From Manihot esculenta (taxonomy: Eukaryota > Streptophyta > Magnoliopsida > Malpighiales > Euphorbiaceae), in NCBI RefSeq assembly GCF_001659605.2, contig NC_035161.2:7827556-7891555 (forward strand): a stretch of DNA of 64,000 nucleotides, written 5' to 3'. Shown piece by piece: positions 46,816 to 57,375 of the stretch. The position numbers were made by a program, and so were the translations under genes. Position 1 is the stretch's first letter. The number at the start of each line of letters is the position of its first letter. Under the pieces are notes generated by a model. That model did not search any database and was not told the origin of the DNA. It was given only the letters and a program-made list of their open reading frames with translations.

Positions 46816-48735
46816 TGATCTGAGATTTATAAAGAAGTAGGGTTTCTGTGTGTATGAGTAAGCTTAATTTGAATGGATCATGCTCCCCTTTTTTATTCCT
46901 TTTTTTTTTTTCTTGTCCTCTAGTGACGCATAACCACCATCCTACTATAGTGCCACCTGTCGCTGCCACACAGAGCCGTACGTACAGGCGACCATTTAAT
47001 TCCCCTCCGGCGCTCGTGCTGATAGGGTCGTGGCATAGCTGAGCCTGCTCTCCTACTCCCCGTCACGTCAGATGAACTGGGTTCCTCTCTAATGAGACCG
47101 GGCCCTCGGTCAGTCCGGCTTACTTCAATCGAGGGCTGGGTGGTGTGCTGATGGATTAGCTTATATAGTGGACTCTATTGGGTTTTGGGCCTGACTCTTC
47201 TACCAGGGCTTGACATCAGTCTGGGTGCCAGCGGCCCAACAGTCATTAAGTGCTCCTTTATCTCCTCGTTAGTTATTCCATGATTAATAAGAGGTTAAAT
47301 ACCTAGGTCTCAATTATGATCGCGCGGCCCTAGGGAGACTCCCATCAAAACGTCTCTTTCTTGCCTTTACCCATTTTAAATTTGTGCCTTCAGTTTCTCT
47401 CTGGACTCTTCTTCTTGCTCTGCTTCCTTGAATCTGTCTTTCCCTCTCTCTGCAAAATTTTCCCGAGGTACGTCTCCATTTTCCTGATAACCACCGTTAG
47501 AATCCCTGATATTGTAGGTATGAGGTCCACGGTCACCCCTTATACTCTTTCCATTTTTTTCTCCGCCGACTGCATAGACACCTCCATCTACAGGATTAGG
47601 GCTCCACTTTGCAATGAGAGGATTACTCTTCCTGTTCCTCCACCAGTAGGTTTAATAGACTCCCAACAAGGTCGCAGCTTGATCTTCTATGTCAAGCAAC
47701 GCGACTTCGGATTAACCTTCCCTTCCTCTTCCTTTTTTATCGAGGTCTTTTATCACTTCGTAGTGACCCCTCGCATGTTATATCTGAATTCTATCATCTT
47801 CATGTGTTCCTTCGAGTCCATAAGTTTGTGTTGGGGTTTTGCCCCTTCTGTCACTTTGTTTTCTACCTTTTTCTGTTTAGTTCAAGTATATCACGCTACT
47901 TTGCTCCCTAGGGAGGGTTGTCCATCTTTGCAGGGTACAAAGACTTAATAAAATGCTGGGCTGAAGCCTTTGTGGTGATAAAGGTAAATGAGGGCTCTAG
48001 GATCGACTGTGATATTGATCTCTCCTGGAGGGAGGTTCCCCAGGGCTGTAACGACCTTTCTCGGCTGCCCCTGGTAGACCAGATCTACCTTCTTTGACTG
48101 ACCTCTATACAAAGGAAGTATGATGTCGAGAAGTGCATGTTCGTGTCTAGTCTTCGGGACTGCCAGGAAGCTGGTACTCATTAATGACTATTTTCCTGTC
48201 TTTTTCTTTTTCTTTTTCTTTTTTCCTTTCCATTAGCATTTTTTCTTTTCATTGTGTTTGGCCTTGACTTAGGTTGTTTTTATTTTTTCAGCTTCCTCCG
48301 TGCCAGTGGACAAGACCAGGCCTCCCAAGAATTTCACCATGTCCAGGGAGAGCATGAAGGCCACTCTGGAGGCCTTCAAGGCAGGCCAGTCAGTTGTGGA
48401 TGTGACCCGCAAAGTTTTTCATGCTGTTTCGAAGCCCAAGTCCACTTCCAATCCAGCCTCTCGAGAGCCCATCACCATCAATGAGTCCACTGAGAGTGGC
48501 TCCAAGGGGGGAATTGAGGTCGCTCTTCTGGCGACTCAATCCCGACAGGTTGCTACTATCGTTGTAATTGGTAGGGCTGCTAGAAAGCGAGCCCAAACTT
48601 TTGAGGCCTCCCCTGAGGGCCGGACTGTCAAGAAAGCGCGCATGGTGGGGTCTCCATAAACTGTTTCTCCTTCTTCCACAGACAAAGGGAAACAGATCGT
48701 GGAGCAGCTGTCCTCAACTCCCGACAACGATCAAC
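46816..48735 (-). mobile_element. 3' end of a minus-strand Tat-like element, right-truncated
   Basis: 3' LTR at 46816-47245 (about 430 bp; minus strand starts TGACTGTTGGGCC), a purine-rich tract beside it, then an antisense ORF on the plus strand (47361-48735). The element breaks off inside that ORF at about 48735, where RLP2 3' flank begins. DNA left of the LTR is the same as left of the fragment at 59846, including the last bases CTTTAGA, so one insertion was duplicated together with its surroundings. Confidence 0.8.
47361..48735 (+). pseudogene. Antisense ORF (Transposase_28-like) of the Tat fragment, copy 2
   Basis: Frame 47361-47948 contains RSTVTPYTLSIFFSADCIDT, PPVGLIDSQQGRSLIFYVKQ, RDFGLTFPSSSFFIEVFYHF and SIIFMCSFESISL, the same protein as at 42610-42997 and 60442 onward. 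It is shifted near 47895. A second piece up to about 48170 is separated by a likely intron (GAAGCTG|GTACTC near 48168 to TTTTTCAG|CTTCC near 48290) from 48300-48659, which has RPPKNFTMSRESMKATLEAF and a Ser/Thr/Pro-rich tail. Relative to the copy at 61323 it lacks about 150 bases after FHAV. Function unknown; not expected to be made. Confidence 0.68.
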
Positions 48736-49177
48736 TTCAAATTGGATCAAACCGAATCAAACCCATTGACCTTCTAAAATATTTTTATTTTTAACATATA
48801 GCAAGTAATATTTCATAAATACTAAAATTGTTTTACTAATTAAATATAGCTTTATTACACAATCAACTGCATTTCATGTCTTAGAAAAAGCTCAAGGACA
48901 TCAAATCCTGGAAACAATTACACAAAAACACATCCCCTTTAAAGAAAATCTTCCAGCCTTCCAAACTTCAAACCTTGAATGGAGGAGGGGCTTTATTTAA
49001 ATTTAGCTTAACATCTGCTGCAGTCCCAAACAACCTTGAATCCTACTTTAAACACTATCATCAACAATTAACATAGAAAGCATTATGATCATGTAATTGA
49101 ACTTTCTGCCAATTTGCATCTCTAACAACAGTAATAAAGCATCCATTTGAGTGATTAAATAGAAAGAACTAACCTTC
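48736..49177. other. 3' flank and 3' UTR of RLP2
   Basis: From about 48780 it matches 29850-30248 downstream of RLP1, including the splice-like sites after the stop codon. 48736-48780 is the junction with the truncated Tat fragment. Confidence 0.7.
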
Positions 49178-50805
49178 TCATGCATTTCCTTCTAATTTGT
49201 TTCTGAGAAATTTTCTCTTCACTTGATTTGCCTTGATTGCAATTGTTACCCAAAGCTTGTTGTAGACTCTGTCAACTAACCCAAACCAAGCACACCTCCA
49301 TGAGTCGTTGAAGTACAAGATGCTACAAACTCCAACAAATCCAGCCGCAAATCCCATTCCCATACCACTGTAGAACCAAACCATTTCAGAGTCATCTTTC
49401 CTCGTAGTGCCACCTTTTTCATGACCTTTAGGCAATTCATCTGCATCGTTTGAACAGTTATTCAATGGAGGTCCACAAAGTCCATCGTTGCCGATGTAGA
49501 TGGATTTGTCATCCAAAGTCTGAAGTTGGTTTCCCGTTGGAATTCGTCCAGATAAGTGATTGATTGACAAATTCAAGTGACTTAAAAAGTTCAAATCAGA
49601 AATGCTGAATGGAATAGAGCCAGAAAGTTCATTTTCAGACAAGTCAAGTGATTCTAGTGAGCTTAACTTGCCGATGTTCCAAGGGATATGTCCATCCAAT
49701 TTGTTTCTAGATAGGTTCAGGTTCTGTAGACCTGAAAGATTCATCAACTCCTGGGGAATTTCTCCAACAAAGTTATTTCCTGAAAGGTCAATGGAATAGA
49801 GAAATTGAAGTGTTCTAGTATATTCAAGCTCTATTCCTTTGACATAAACCTTCATATTCTCACCATAGCCTCTTACAAAACCCAGATAGGGTCCAGCAAT
49901 AGTGTAATAGTCCCAATACCCATTCTGCTCATGCATAGCAATTGCAGTAAAATTGCCAAAACAATTAGGTATGGTTCCAGTCATCACGTTATTTGCCAAG
50001 TTCAATATGCGAAGAGAAGCAAGGTAACAAAGCTGCAGAGGAATCTCACCTTCAAATTTATTGGAGTGAACACTCAGTACTTTCAGAGAAGATAGGCTCT
50101 CACCTATCCACCAAGGAATAAAACCATCAAAAGAATTCATGCTAAGATCAAGAGTCTCCAAGGATTCTAGATTCCTTAATGACATTGGGATCTTTCCTTG
50201 CAGAGTATTGTTTTTCAGATGCAGGGAAATAAGCGACTCTTGAGAACCCAAGGACATTGGAACATCACCACTCAGCATATTACTTGAAAAATCAATTACA
50301 ATTAAACTTGGCAAATTTCCCCAACATGAAGGCATTCTTCCTGATAGATGATTATTCGAAAGATCAAGAATTTGTAAAGATTGAATCCTGCATAAAGTAG
50401 CTGGTACAGTACCATTCAAGTAGTTGTTGGAGAGGGATAAGAGTTGCAGACTTGGCATCATTTCACTGAGATTCTGGGGAATCTGGCCGTGGAGCAAGTT
50501 GTTGGAGATATCCAATATGGTTGCATCAAAATGAGAACAGGTTAAAAAACCATCAAACTGGTTAGATTTCAACAATATGATCCTATATTCGTTAGCATAA
50601 GTTCTGTTCAGTTTTCTGAAAGTTGGCAAGGTCCCAAACAACTGATTATAAGATAAATCCAATACTACAATATTGGAAGAAATATTTTCAAACCAGTCAG
50701 GGATGTTATCTGAGATGCTTGCATTAGACATTTCTAAAAATCTAATGCTCTTTTGTGTTTTGAGCCACTGTGGAAACGAAGGCCCTACTTCACAAGATGA
50801 TAAAT
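49178..50805 (-). pseudogene. RLP2, C-terminal part (split by an Athila-like element)
   Basis: About 540 codons, from SSCEVGPSFPQWLKTQ to the end KRKFLRNKLEGNA, with the second half of the LRRs, the island (ending VYVKGIELEYTRTL), last LRRs, juxtamembrane part, transmembrane segment with GMGMGFAAGFVG and the basic tail with YNKL. It matches RLP1 closely except in the island, where the stretch between AMHEQ and GYGEN is almost wholly different, and around the LRR with FRKLN. No stop or shift is present in this part. It has no ATG of its own at the break, so it could be translated only from a new transcript starting inside the LTR. Confidence 0.92.
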
Positions 50806-52310
50806 TGATCAAGCATAATTTAGCCACATTTTTATCATAATTATTATTGTTTATTTACACATTTTTTAGTTTAATTTATGGTTTTTATCTTGTTTTTACA
50901 GAAAAGGAAGAAATTGAAAAATTGGAGAAAAAGTGCAGAAAATTGACAGAAAAGTGATTGGGTTAGTGATTTGCCCAAAACACTCAAATCACCGGGCAAA
51001 TCACTTTGACAGCAGAAACTTGGAGGCAACAGGCAGAAGTGATATGGGCAAGTGATTTGCCTAAGACACTCGAAGAAACTGGGCAAATCACTCGCAGAGG
51101 CAGAGAGGACTGACTCACAGAAAAGTGATTAGGTCAGTGATTTGCCCAAAACACTCAAATCACCAGGCAAATCACTTTGACAGCAGAAACTGACAGAAGA
51201 GCGAGAAATTGGGCAGAAAACAGAAATTCGAATTTTCAGAAGTCCAAATCCAACCCAATCACTACCAACATAAAACCAAGAGCCACGAAAGAGCTTCTCA
51301 TCCAAGGAATTCCAATTGCAATTAAATTCAACATCAAAAGAGGAGTCAAACACCAAATCAAAAAGGGATTTTGAAACCCTAGATGGATGGAATTCTTCAG
51401 CTATAAAAGGAGAGCCTCCAAACCAGCAAAAGCATCATCTGATCAGCTATTGAGCCTTCTCTTCCTCTCGCCAAAAACTCTGCAGCTCTTCCCTTTTTCT
51501 TTTCTTTTCATCTTTTGTGTATTATGTCCACCATGAGTGGCTAAACACTTTCTTTCTAGTTGAAGTTGGTGAATTTCAGATTTTGTGATGAATTGGGAGA
51601 TTTAAATCTCCATTGTTAAACTTCTATTTATTTCCAATATTTATGTAATTTGATCTTTCTATAATTGTTGCTTTACTTTTAGAATCAATAAGGGCCCATT
51701 GCTTTTAATTGCTTGAGTAACAATTGTTTAAATAATTTAGGTCCGTAATTGCTTAGAATATTTAAACTCACATTTAATCAAGTTGCATGATCTAAACTTG
51801 ACCACGCGGTTGGCAAGGTTAGAATTAGGTTTCTCTAAGTCTTAATGCAGTTAACAGTTGTTCGATGCTATAATGCCCTAAGGACGTTCCTTGGCAACTT
51901 GTTAACTAGTGTTTGAATAGCGAACGTTTCCTAATCAAACTAGAACTAAGGAGGAATTTGGATTGTGAGAAGCGTCTTCCACATCCAAAACTAATTTATT
52001 GGAATAAATAGGAGAGTTAAAGAATCAATGATCAATTCTAAACAATCTGAAATAAGATCCATACTTCAACTAGAAGCTTTTCTCTTATTGATTTACTCAT
52101 CTTTAAATTATTGCTTTCTTTTGCTATTTAGTTTTAATTCATCAACTCAAACCCCCCTGTTTTATTTACTTGTTATTTACTTGACCTAGTCATTATTAAG
52201 AAGGTCTTTAGTGTCAATTCCCTGTGGTTCGACCCTATTGCCACTATCTGCAAATTATTTTGTTGATTGAGAATAGGTTTATTTTTGATGGCTTCGACAA
52301 CCGCCTATCA
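50806..52310 (+). repeat. 5' LTR of the young Athila-like element
   Basis: Starts TGATCAAGCA, ends CCTATCA. It has a TATAAAA box (51402-51408) after CTTCAGC and several copies of the palindrome-like GTGATTTGCCCAAAACAC / GGCAAATCAC motif (50940-51180). Its last bases read on the opposite strand as TGATAG, which gives the stop codon for the truncated RLP2 N-terminal frame at the other LTR. Confidence 0.95.
51402..51408 (+). promoter_or_regulatory. LTR TATA box of the young Athila-like element
   Basis: TATAAAA in CAGCTATAAAAGGAGAGC; repeated at 56467-56473 in the 3' LTR. Intact in both LTRs, unlike the TATAAGA of the older relative. The 3' copy points out of the element toward the RLP2 5' half, antisense to it. 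Confidence 0.6.
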
Positions 52311-52315
52311 AAAAT

Positions 52316-52333
52316 TGGCGCCGTTGCCGGGGA
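52316..52333 (+). other. Primer binding site, tRNA-Asp type
   Basis: TGGCGCCGTTGCCGGGGA, 5 bases after the 5' LTR, perfectly complementary to the 3' end of plant tRNA-Asp with its CCA. This is the usual Athila primer. Confidence 0.93.
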
Positions 52334-52384
52334 ATTGATCTAACTAACGTATTATCCTTTTATGACCAGGGCTGATTTACAAGC

Positions 52385-54847
52385 ATGGCTACGGTAAGTA
52401 TGTCTTTTCTCTCTTCTCAAATTTCTGAACTAATCTCTATGATGAGAAATTATGGTATAGGTCAAGCCCAACAACTTCAACAAGCACATGCAGGATTCTA
52501 TGGACAGCCAAGACATAATCCCTACCTTGACACATACAATTCAGGTTGGGGAGACAATATGAGCTATGGCTATACAAGGACAGACCACTACCATGACTAC
52601 CAAAGAGATCTGCAATACAATTCATGTTGGGGGGACAATCCGAATTATGGCTATGCAAGGGCTGACTACTACCAAAACTATCAAGCCCAAGCAACACCTC
52701 AAAACTCCAATATGGAACTTGAAGAGATGGTAAGGAAATTGGAAATTTCTGGGAAAATTCTCCAACAGCAAGTGGATCAAGCGGTCAATTCAATGAACGC
52801 GCACATATTAAGAAGAGAGGAAGAGCTTCAAGATCTATGGGACGATGACGAAGAAACAGACCAAGCTGCTGAGTCTGCTGCACAATTCACCACTACACTT
52901 GAAGCTGAACCAGATACCCGATTCCAGGTTACTGCAAAATTTTTTGCACCAGCAAATTCACCCACTGCCACACCTGCCACTGCTGAAAGTGCACCGGCAA
53001 TTGCTGAACCTGCTGTCCAAAAATCAGCAAGTGCTGAATCTGCCACCATTGCATCCCTTGTTGCTGTCCAAACACCAGCAACCTCAAAAATTGACACAAC
53101 TGAACCAGAAGATGTTGCACTTACTGAACCAGCAACATACACCACTGAATCAGCCACTATTGCATCCCCTGCTGTTGTCCAAAATCTTGAGCAACAAGTG
53201 AGCCAAATGGCCACTTCAATGAGCAAATTTGAGTCTCAAGGGAAGCTACCCTCTCAAACTGAGATAAATCCAAGACAAAATGCTAGTGCCATCACATTGA
53301 GGAGTGGAAAAGAGCTACAAGACAGCAAGGCTAAAAAATTGCAAAAACAGGCCATGGAAGAAATCCTGCCAGAAAGTGATCAGGGCAGTGATTTGCCCAA
53401 TTCACTAGTAGAAACTGACCCGATCGCTGGGCAAACTGAGCTGTCCAGCAGTGATTTGCCCAAATCACCAGAGAAGGCAGAGAGTGATCTGTCCAAATCA
53501 ACAGACCAGGCAGAATCCAGTCAAAGGCAGAAACAGCAACTTATGGAGAAATTCAAGGTACCTCCTCCCTTCCCAAAGAGATTTGCAAGATCCCAAAAGG
53601 AGAAAGAGGAAAAAGAGATATTGGAGACACTTTGCAAAGTGGAAATCAACATACCCTTACTTGATGCTATCAAACAAATACCAAGGTATGCTAAATTTCT
53701 CAAAGAGCTATGCACCAATAGGAGGAAACTTGCTGAACATAAAAAGGTAAGTGTGGGGGAGTGTGTCTCAGCTGTCATTCAAAGGAAACTTCCCACCAAA
53801 TGCAAGGATAGAGGAATGTTTGCCATTTCATGCAAAATAGGCAACATAGGAATAAAGAAGGCCATGTGTGACCTTGGAGCTTCAATAAATGTCATGCCTC
53901 TTTCTATTTTTAACTTGTTGAATGCAGGTACACTCAAGGGCACCAGCATTATGATCCAATTGGCTGATCGATCTGTTGTCTACCCCAAGGGAGTGCTAGA
54001 AGATGTGTTGGTGCATGTGGACCAATTAGTCTTTCCAGCAGATTTTTATGTTATTGACATGGAGGAAGACAAGGGAAAAATCACCTCTGATATCCTACTT
54101 GGAAGACCATTCTTAAGTACAGCAAGAACTAAAATTGATGTGCATGATGGCACATTGACTTTGGAGTTTGAAGGGGAAGTTATCAAATTTAATGTTTATG
54201 ATGCCATGAAATTCCCCAATGATGTTTCTCCTATTTATGGCCTTGATGTTATTGATGATTTAAGTCAAGAAATTTTTGATTTTGATCAAGAAAATTTACT
54301 TTATGATGGTCTTTGCAGGAAAGGAGAAGTGGACAGCAACATCACTGAAGCAGAAAAAACAACAGACTGCTGTAACTTGCTGGATGTGGGTGATTTGCCC
54401 AGTGATTTGCCCAGACCACCAGATAATATGCTCAAATCACAGACCAAATCACTGGAGCAGACATACTTGACAGAGAGTGATTTGCCCAGATCACCAGATA
54501 ATCTGCCCAAATCACAGCCCAAATTAGATAGCAAACAGCAGAAATCAGCACAAACAGCAACTGCACCAGAACTGAAACCATTGCCCAGCCACCTCAAATA
54601 TGCCTACTTGGGAGCTGGAAATTCACTTCCAGCAATTATTTCTAACCAGCTCAGCCAAGAAGAAGAGGAAAAGCTCCTTGATCTGTTGAGGAAGCACAAG
54701 AAAGCAATTGGGTGGACCTTGGAGGACATAAAAGGCACCTCAAGACCATTCGGTGGAGGCTCAAGACAGGATGCAGCACATGGAAAGCATGTTGCAGCTG
54801 CTGGTTCAATATTTTCTGCCCACAGACCAGCCACGACAGTGATTTGA
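52385..54847 (+). CDS. Intact gag/protease ORF of the young Athila-like element
   Basis: 820 codons without interruption. Residues 1-110: short Gly/Tyr/Asn-rich start with two copies of a GDNxxYGYxRxDxYxxY unit. About 110-160: a coiled-coil-like acidic/Leu segment (ELEEMVRKLEISGKILQQQV). 160-270: Ala/Thr/Pro/Glu-rich low complexity. 275-400: linker with SDLPKS-type repeats. 400-475: basic Athila-like segment (PPPFPKRFARSQKEKEEKEI). About 475-620: retropepsin with CDLGASINVMP (catalytic Asp) and ITSDILLGRPFLSTA. 620-770: more SDLP repeats. 770-820: ISNQLSQEEEEKLLDLLRKH and WTLEDIKGTS, the segment that precedes RT in Athila. RT itself is missing, as are a capsid domain and zinc knuckle. Likely role: none proven; it may supply or compete with protease/gag of an autonomous partner. 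Confidence 0.88.
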   Translation: MATVSMSFLSSQISELISMMRNYGIGQAQQLQQAHAGFYGQPRHNPYLDTYNSGWGDNMSYGYTRTDHYHDYQRDLQYNSCWGDNPNYGYARADYYQNYQAQATPQNSNMELEEMVRKLEISGKILQQQVDQAVNSMNAHILRREEELQDLWDDDEETDQAAESAAQFTTTLEAEPDTRFQVTAKFFAPANSPTATPATAESAPAIAEPAVQKSASAESATIASLVAVQTPATSKIDTTEPEDVALTEPATYTTESATIASPAVVQNLEQQVSQMATSMSKFESQGKLPSQTEINPRQNASAITLRSGKELQDSKAKKLQKQAMEEILPESDQGSDLPNSLVETDPIAGQTELSSSDLPKSPEKAESDLSKSTDQAESSQRQKQQLMEKFKVPPPFPKRFARSQKEKEEKEILETLCKVEINIPLLDAIKQIPRYAKFLKELCTNRRKLAEHKKVSVGECVSAVIQRKLPTKCKDRGMFAISCKIGNIGIKKAMCDLGASINVMPLSIFNLLNAGTLKGTSIMIQLADRSVVYPKGVLEDVLVHVDQLVFPADFYVIDMEEDKGKITSDILLGRPFLSTARTKIDVHDGTLTLEFEGEVIKFNVYDAMKFPNDVSPIYGLDVIDDLSQEIFDFDQENLLYDGLCRKGEVDSNITEAEKTTDCCNLLDVGDLPSDLPRPPDNMLKSQTKSLEQTYLTESDLPRSPDNLPKSQPKLDSKQQKSAQTATAPELKPLPSHLKYAYLGAGNSLPAIISNQLSQEEEEKLLDLLRKHKKAIGWTLEDIKGTSRPFGGGSRQDAAHGKHVAAAGSIFSAHRPATTVI

Positions 54848-55870
54848 CCAGTGATTTGCCCAAATCACCTGCTCAAATCACCCACATCCCAGGCAGTCCC
54901 TTTCCTTCTCCTTATTAATTTTTTCATATTTATGTTTAAACATTGAGGACAATGTTTGGGATATGTGTGGGGGTATTTGCTGTTAGGTTTAGGTTATATT
55001 TTTTCCGTTTACATTATCTTTTTGCTTTCTTTTTATTTCTTTTTTGCATCTTTTTGCCCCATAAACACACACCAAAATTTTTTTACACATTTTTTTCACT
55101 TTTTGCACACACACACAGAATTTTGACTTAGCTTTTGCTCTACTCAGCATAGATAACAAGGTTAAAAGAGCTTCCTATCTCATGACCCCATTGATTTTCC
55201 ACCCCTTTAAGCCTAAATTGAATCAATTATAGTGTGCTACCTTCACTTTGGAAGTTCTTTTCTTAAATTGAATCTCTAAATTTACATTGGTCAAGGGAAA
55301 TAAAAATATAAATACATGCAAATAAAAAGTTAGTGTAACTCCCTATGAGGTGATTTGCCCAAACTGTCATGAAAAAAAAAAAGAAAAAGAAAAACCAGCA
55401 CAAAGCACAAATCATAAAACCTGTTCCTATGGCCAAATAAGCTATGAACAGAGCTAGTAGCCACTTGAAGAAGTAACTAACTGAGTAACCGGGGGTGGGT
55501 ATCACCAATATGCACGTTCGCGTAAAAAGGTTAGTGACTTTTTCAGGCAAGAATAAAAAAAAAAGTGCTGCTGAATAAAATAAAATAAAATGCTTAAAGA
55601 AGGGCAAGTCTCTCTTAGAGGTTGCATTGAGCTTATACAAAGAGAATAAGCATGAATGCATCAAAAACCTTTCCTTTGACCATGATACGTAAGGGGAAAC
55701 AAGGAAAAGAGAAGAACAACCTCGGTGCATGTATTCTATACTGTGATACTTCAATTTAGGAGCCTAGGGAGGGCTGATTAAGTGGTACTTAGACTCAAAA
55801 GAAAAAGGAGCTTGATTGACTAAGTTATTTGTTGCTTGAGGACAAACAAAAAGCTAGGTGTGGGGGTATT
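54848..55870 (+). other. 3' non-coding part and polypurine tract of the young Athila-like element
   Basis: Holds TTGAGGACAATG...TGTGTGGGGGTATT near 54942-54980 and again GAGGACAA...TAGGTGTGGGGGTATT at 55838-55870, the latter abutting the 3' LTR as polypurine tract. One copy of the CACTTG...AAGTAACTAACTGAG unit that is doubled in the older element lies at about 55450-55555. No ORF worth naming. Confidence 0.7.
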
Positions 55871-57375
55871 TGATCAAGCATAATTTAGCCACATTTTTAT
55901 CATAATTATTATTGTTTATTTACACATTTTTTAGTTTAATTTATGGTTTTTATCTTGTTTTTACAGAAAAGGAAGAAATTGAAAAATTGGAGAAAAAGTG
56001 CAGAAAATTGATAGAAAAGTGATTGGGTCAGTGATTTGCCCAAAACACTCAAATCACCGGGCAAATCACTTTGACAGCAGAAACTTGGAGGCAACAGATA
56101 GAAGTGATATGGGCAAGTGATTTGCCCAAGACACTCGAAGAAACTGGGCAAATCACTCGCAGAGGCAGAGAGGACTGACTCACAGAAAAGTGATTGGGTC
56201 AGTGATTTGCCCAAAACACTCAAATCACCAGGCAAATCACTTTGACAGCAGAAACTGACAGAAGAGCGGGAAATTGGGCAGAAAACAGAAATCCGAATTT
56301 TCAGAAGTCCAAATTTAACCCAATCACTACCAACATAAAACCAAGAGCCACGAAAGAGCTTCTCATCCAAGGAATTCCAATTGCAATTAAATTCAACATC
56401 AAAAGAGGAGTCAAACACCAAATCAAAAAGGGATTTTGAAACCCTAGATGGATGGAATTCTTCAGCTATAAAAGGAGAGCCTCCAAACCAGCAAAAGCAT
56501 CATCTGATCAGCTATTGAGCCTCCTCTTCCTCTCGCCAGAAACTCTGCAGCTCTTCCCTTTTTCTTTTCTTTTCATCTTTTGTGTATTATGTCCACCATG
56601 AGTGGCTAAACACTTTCTTTCTAGTTGAAGTTGGTGAATTTCAGATTTTGTGATGAATTGGGAGATTTAAATCTCTATTGTTAAACTTCTATTTATTTCC
56701 AATATTTATGTAATTTGATCTTTCTATAATTGTTGCTTTACTTTTAGAATCAATAAGGGCCCATTGCTTTTAATTGCTTGAGTAACAATTGTTTAAATAA
56801 TTTAGGTTCGTAATTGCTTAGAATATTTAAACTCACATTTAATCAAGTTGCATGATCTAAACTTGACCACGCGGTTGGCAAGGTTAGAATTAGGTTTCTC
56901 TAAGTCTTAATGCAGTTAACAGTTGTTTGATGCTATAATGCCCTAAGGACGTTCCTTGGCAACTTGTTAACTAGTGTTTGAATAGCGAACGTTTCCTAAT
57001 CAAACTAGAACTAAGGAGGAATTTGGATTGTGAGAACCGTCTTCCACATCCAAAACTAATTTATTAGAATAAATAGGAGAGTTAAAGAATCAATGATCAA
57101 TTCTAAACAATCTGAAATAAGATCCATACTTCAACTAGAAGCTTTTCTTTTATTGATTTACTCATCTTTAAATTATTGTTTTCTTTTGCTATTTAGTTTT
57201 AATTCATCAACTCAAACCCCCCTGTTTTATTTACTTGTTATTTACTTGACCTAGTCATTATTAGGAAGGTCTTTAGTGTCAATTCCCTGTGGTTCGACCC
57301 TATTGCCACTATCTACAAATTATTTTGTTGATTGAGAATAGGTTTATTTTTGACGGCTTCGACAACCGCCTATCA
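55871..57375 (+). repeat. 3' LTR of the young Athila-like element
   Basis: 1505 bp, same length as the 5' LTR. Differences noted by eye include T/C at the GGGT(T/C)AGTG site, GGCAG/GATAG, GAGCGAGA/GAGCGGGA, AAGCGTC/AACCGTC and GATGGC/GACGGC near the end. It ends CCTATCA at the TSD. Confidence 0.95.

Larger units (their letters stand above)
50806..57375 (+). mobile_element. Athila-like element inserted in RLP2, young non-autonomous copy
   Basis: LTRs 50806-52310 and 55871-57375, 1505 bp each, no length difference and roughly 20 mismatches by eye, nearly all transitions. TSD TAAAT at 50801-50805 and 57376-57380. A perfect PBS for tRNA-Asp, one long open frame (52385-54847) and a polypurine tract are present, but RT, RNase H, integrase and env-like regions are absent. 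The insertion lies antisense in the coding region of RLP2. Same family and same deletion as 21652-28871. Confidence 0.96.
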
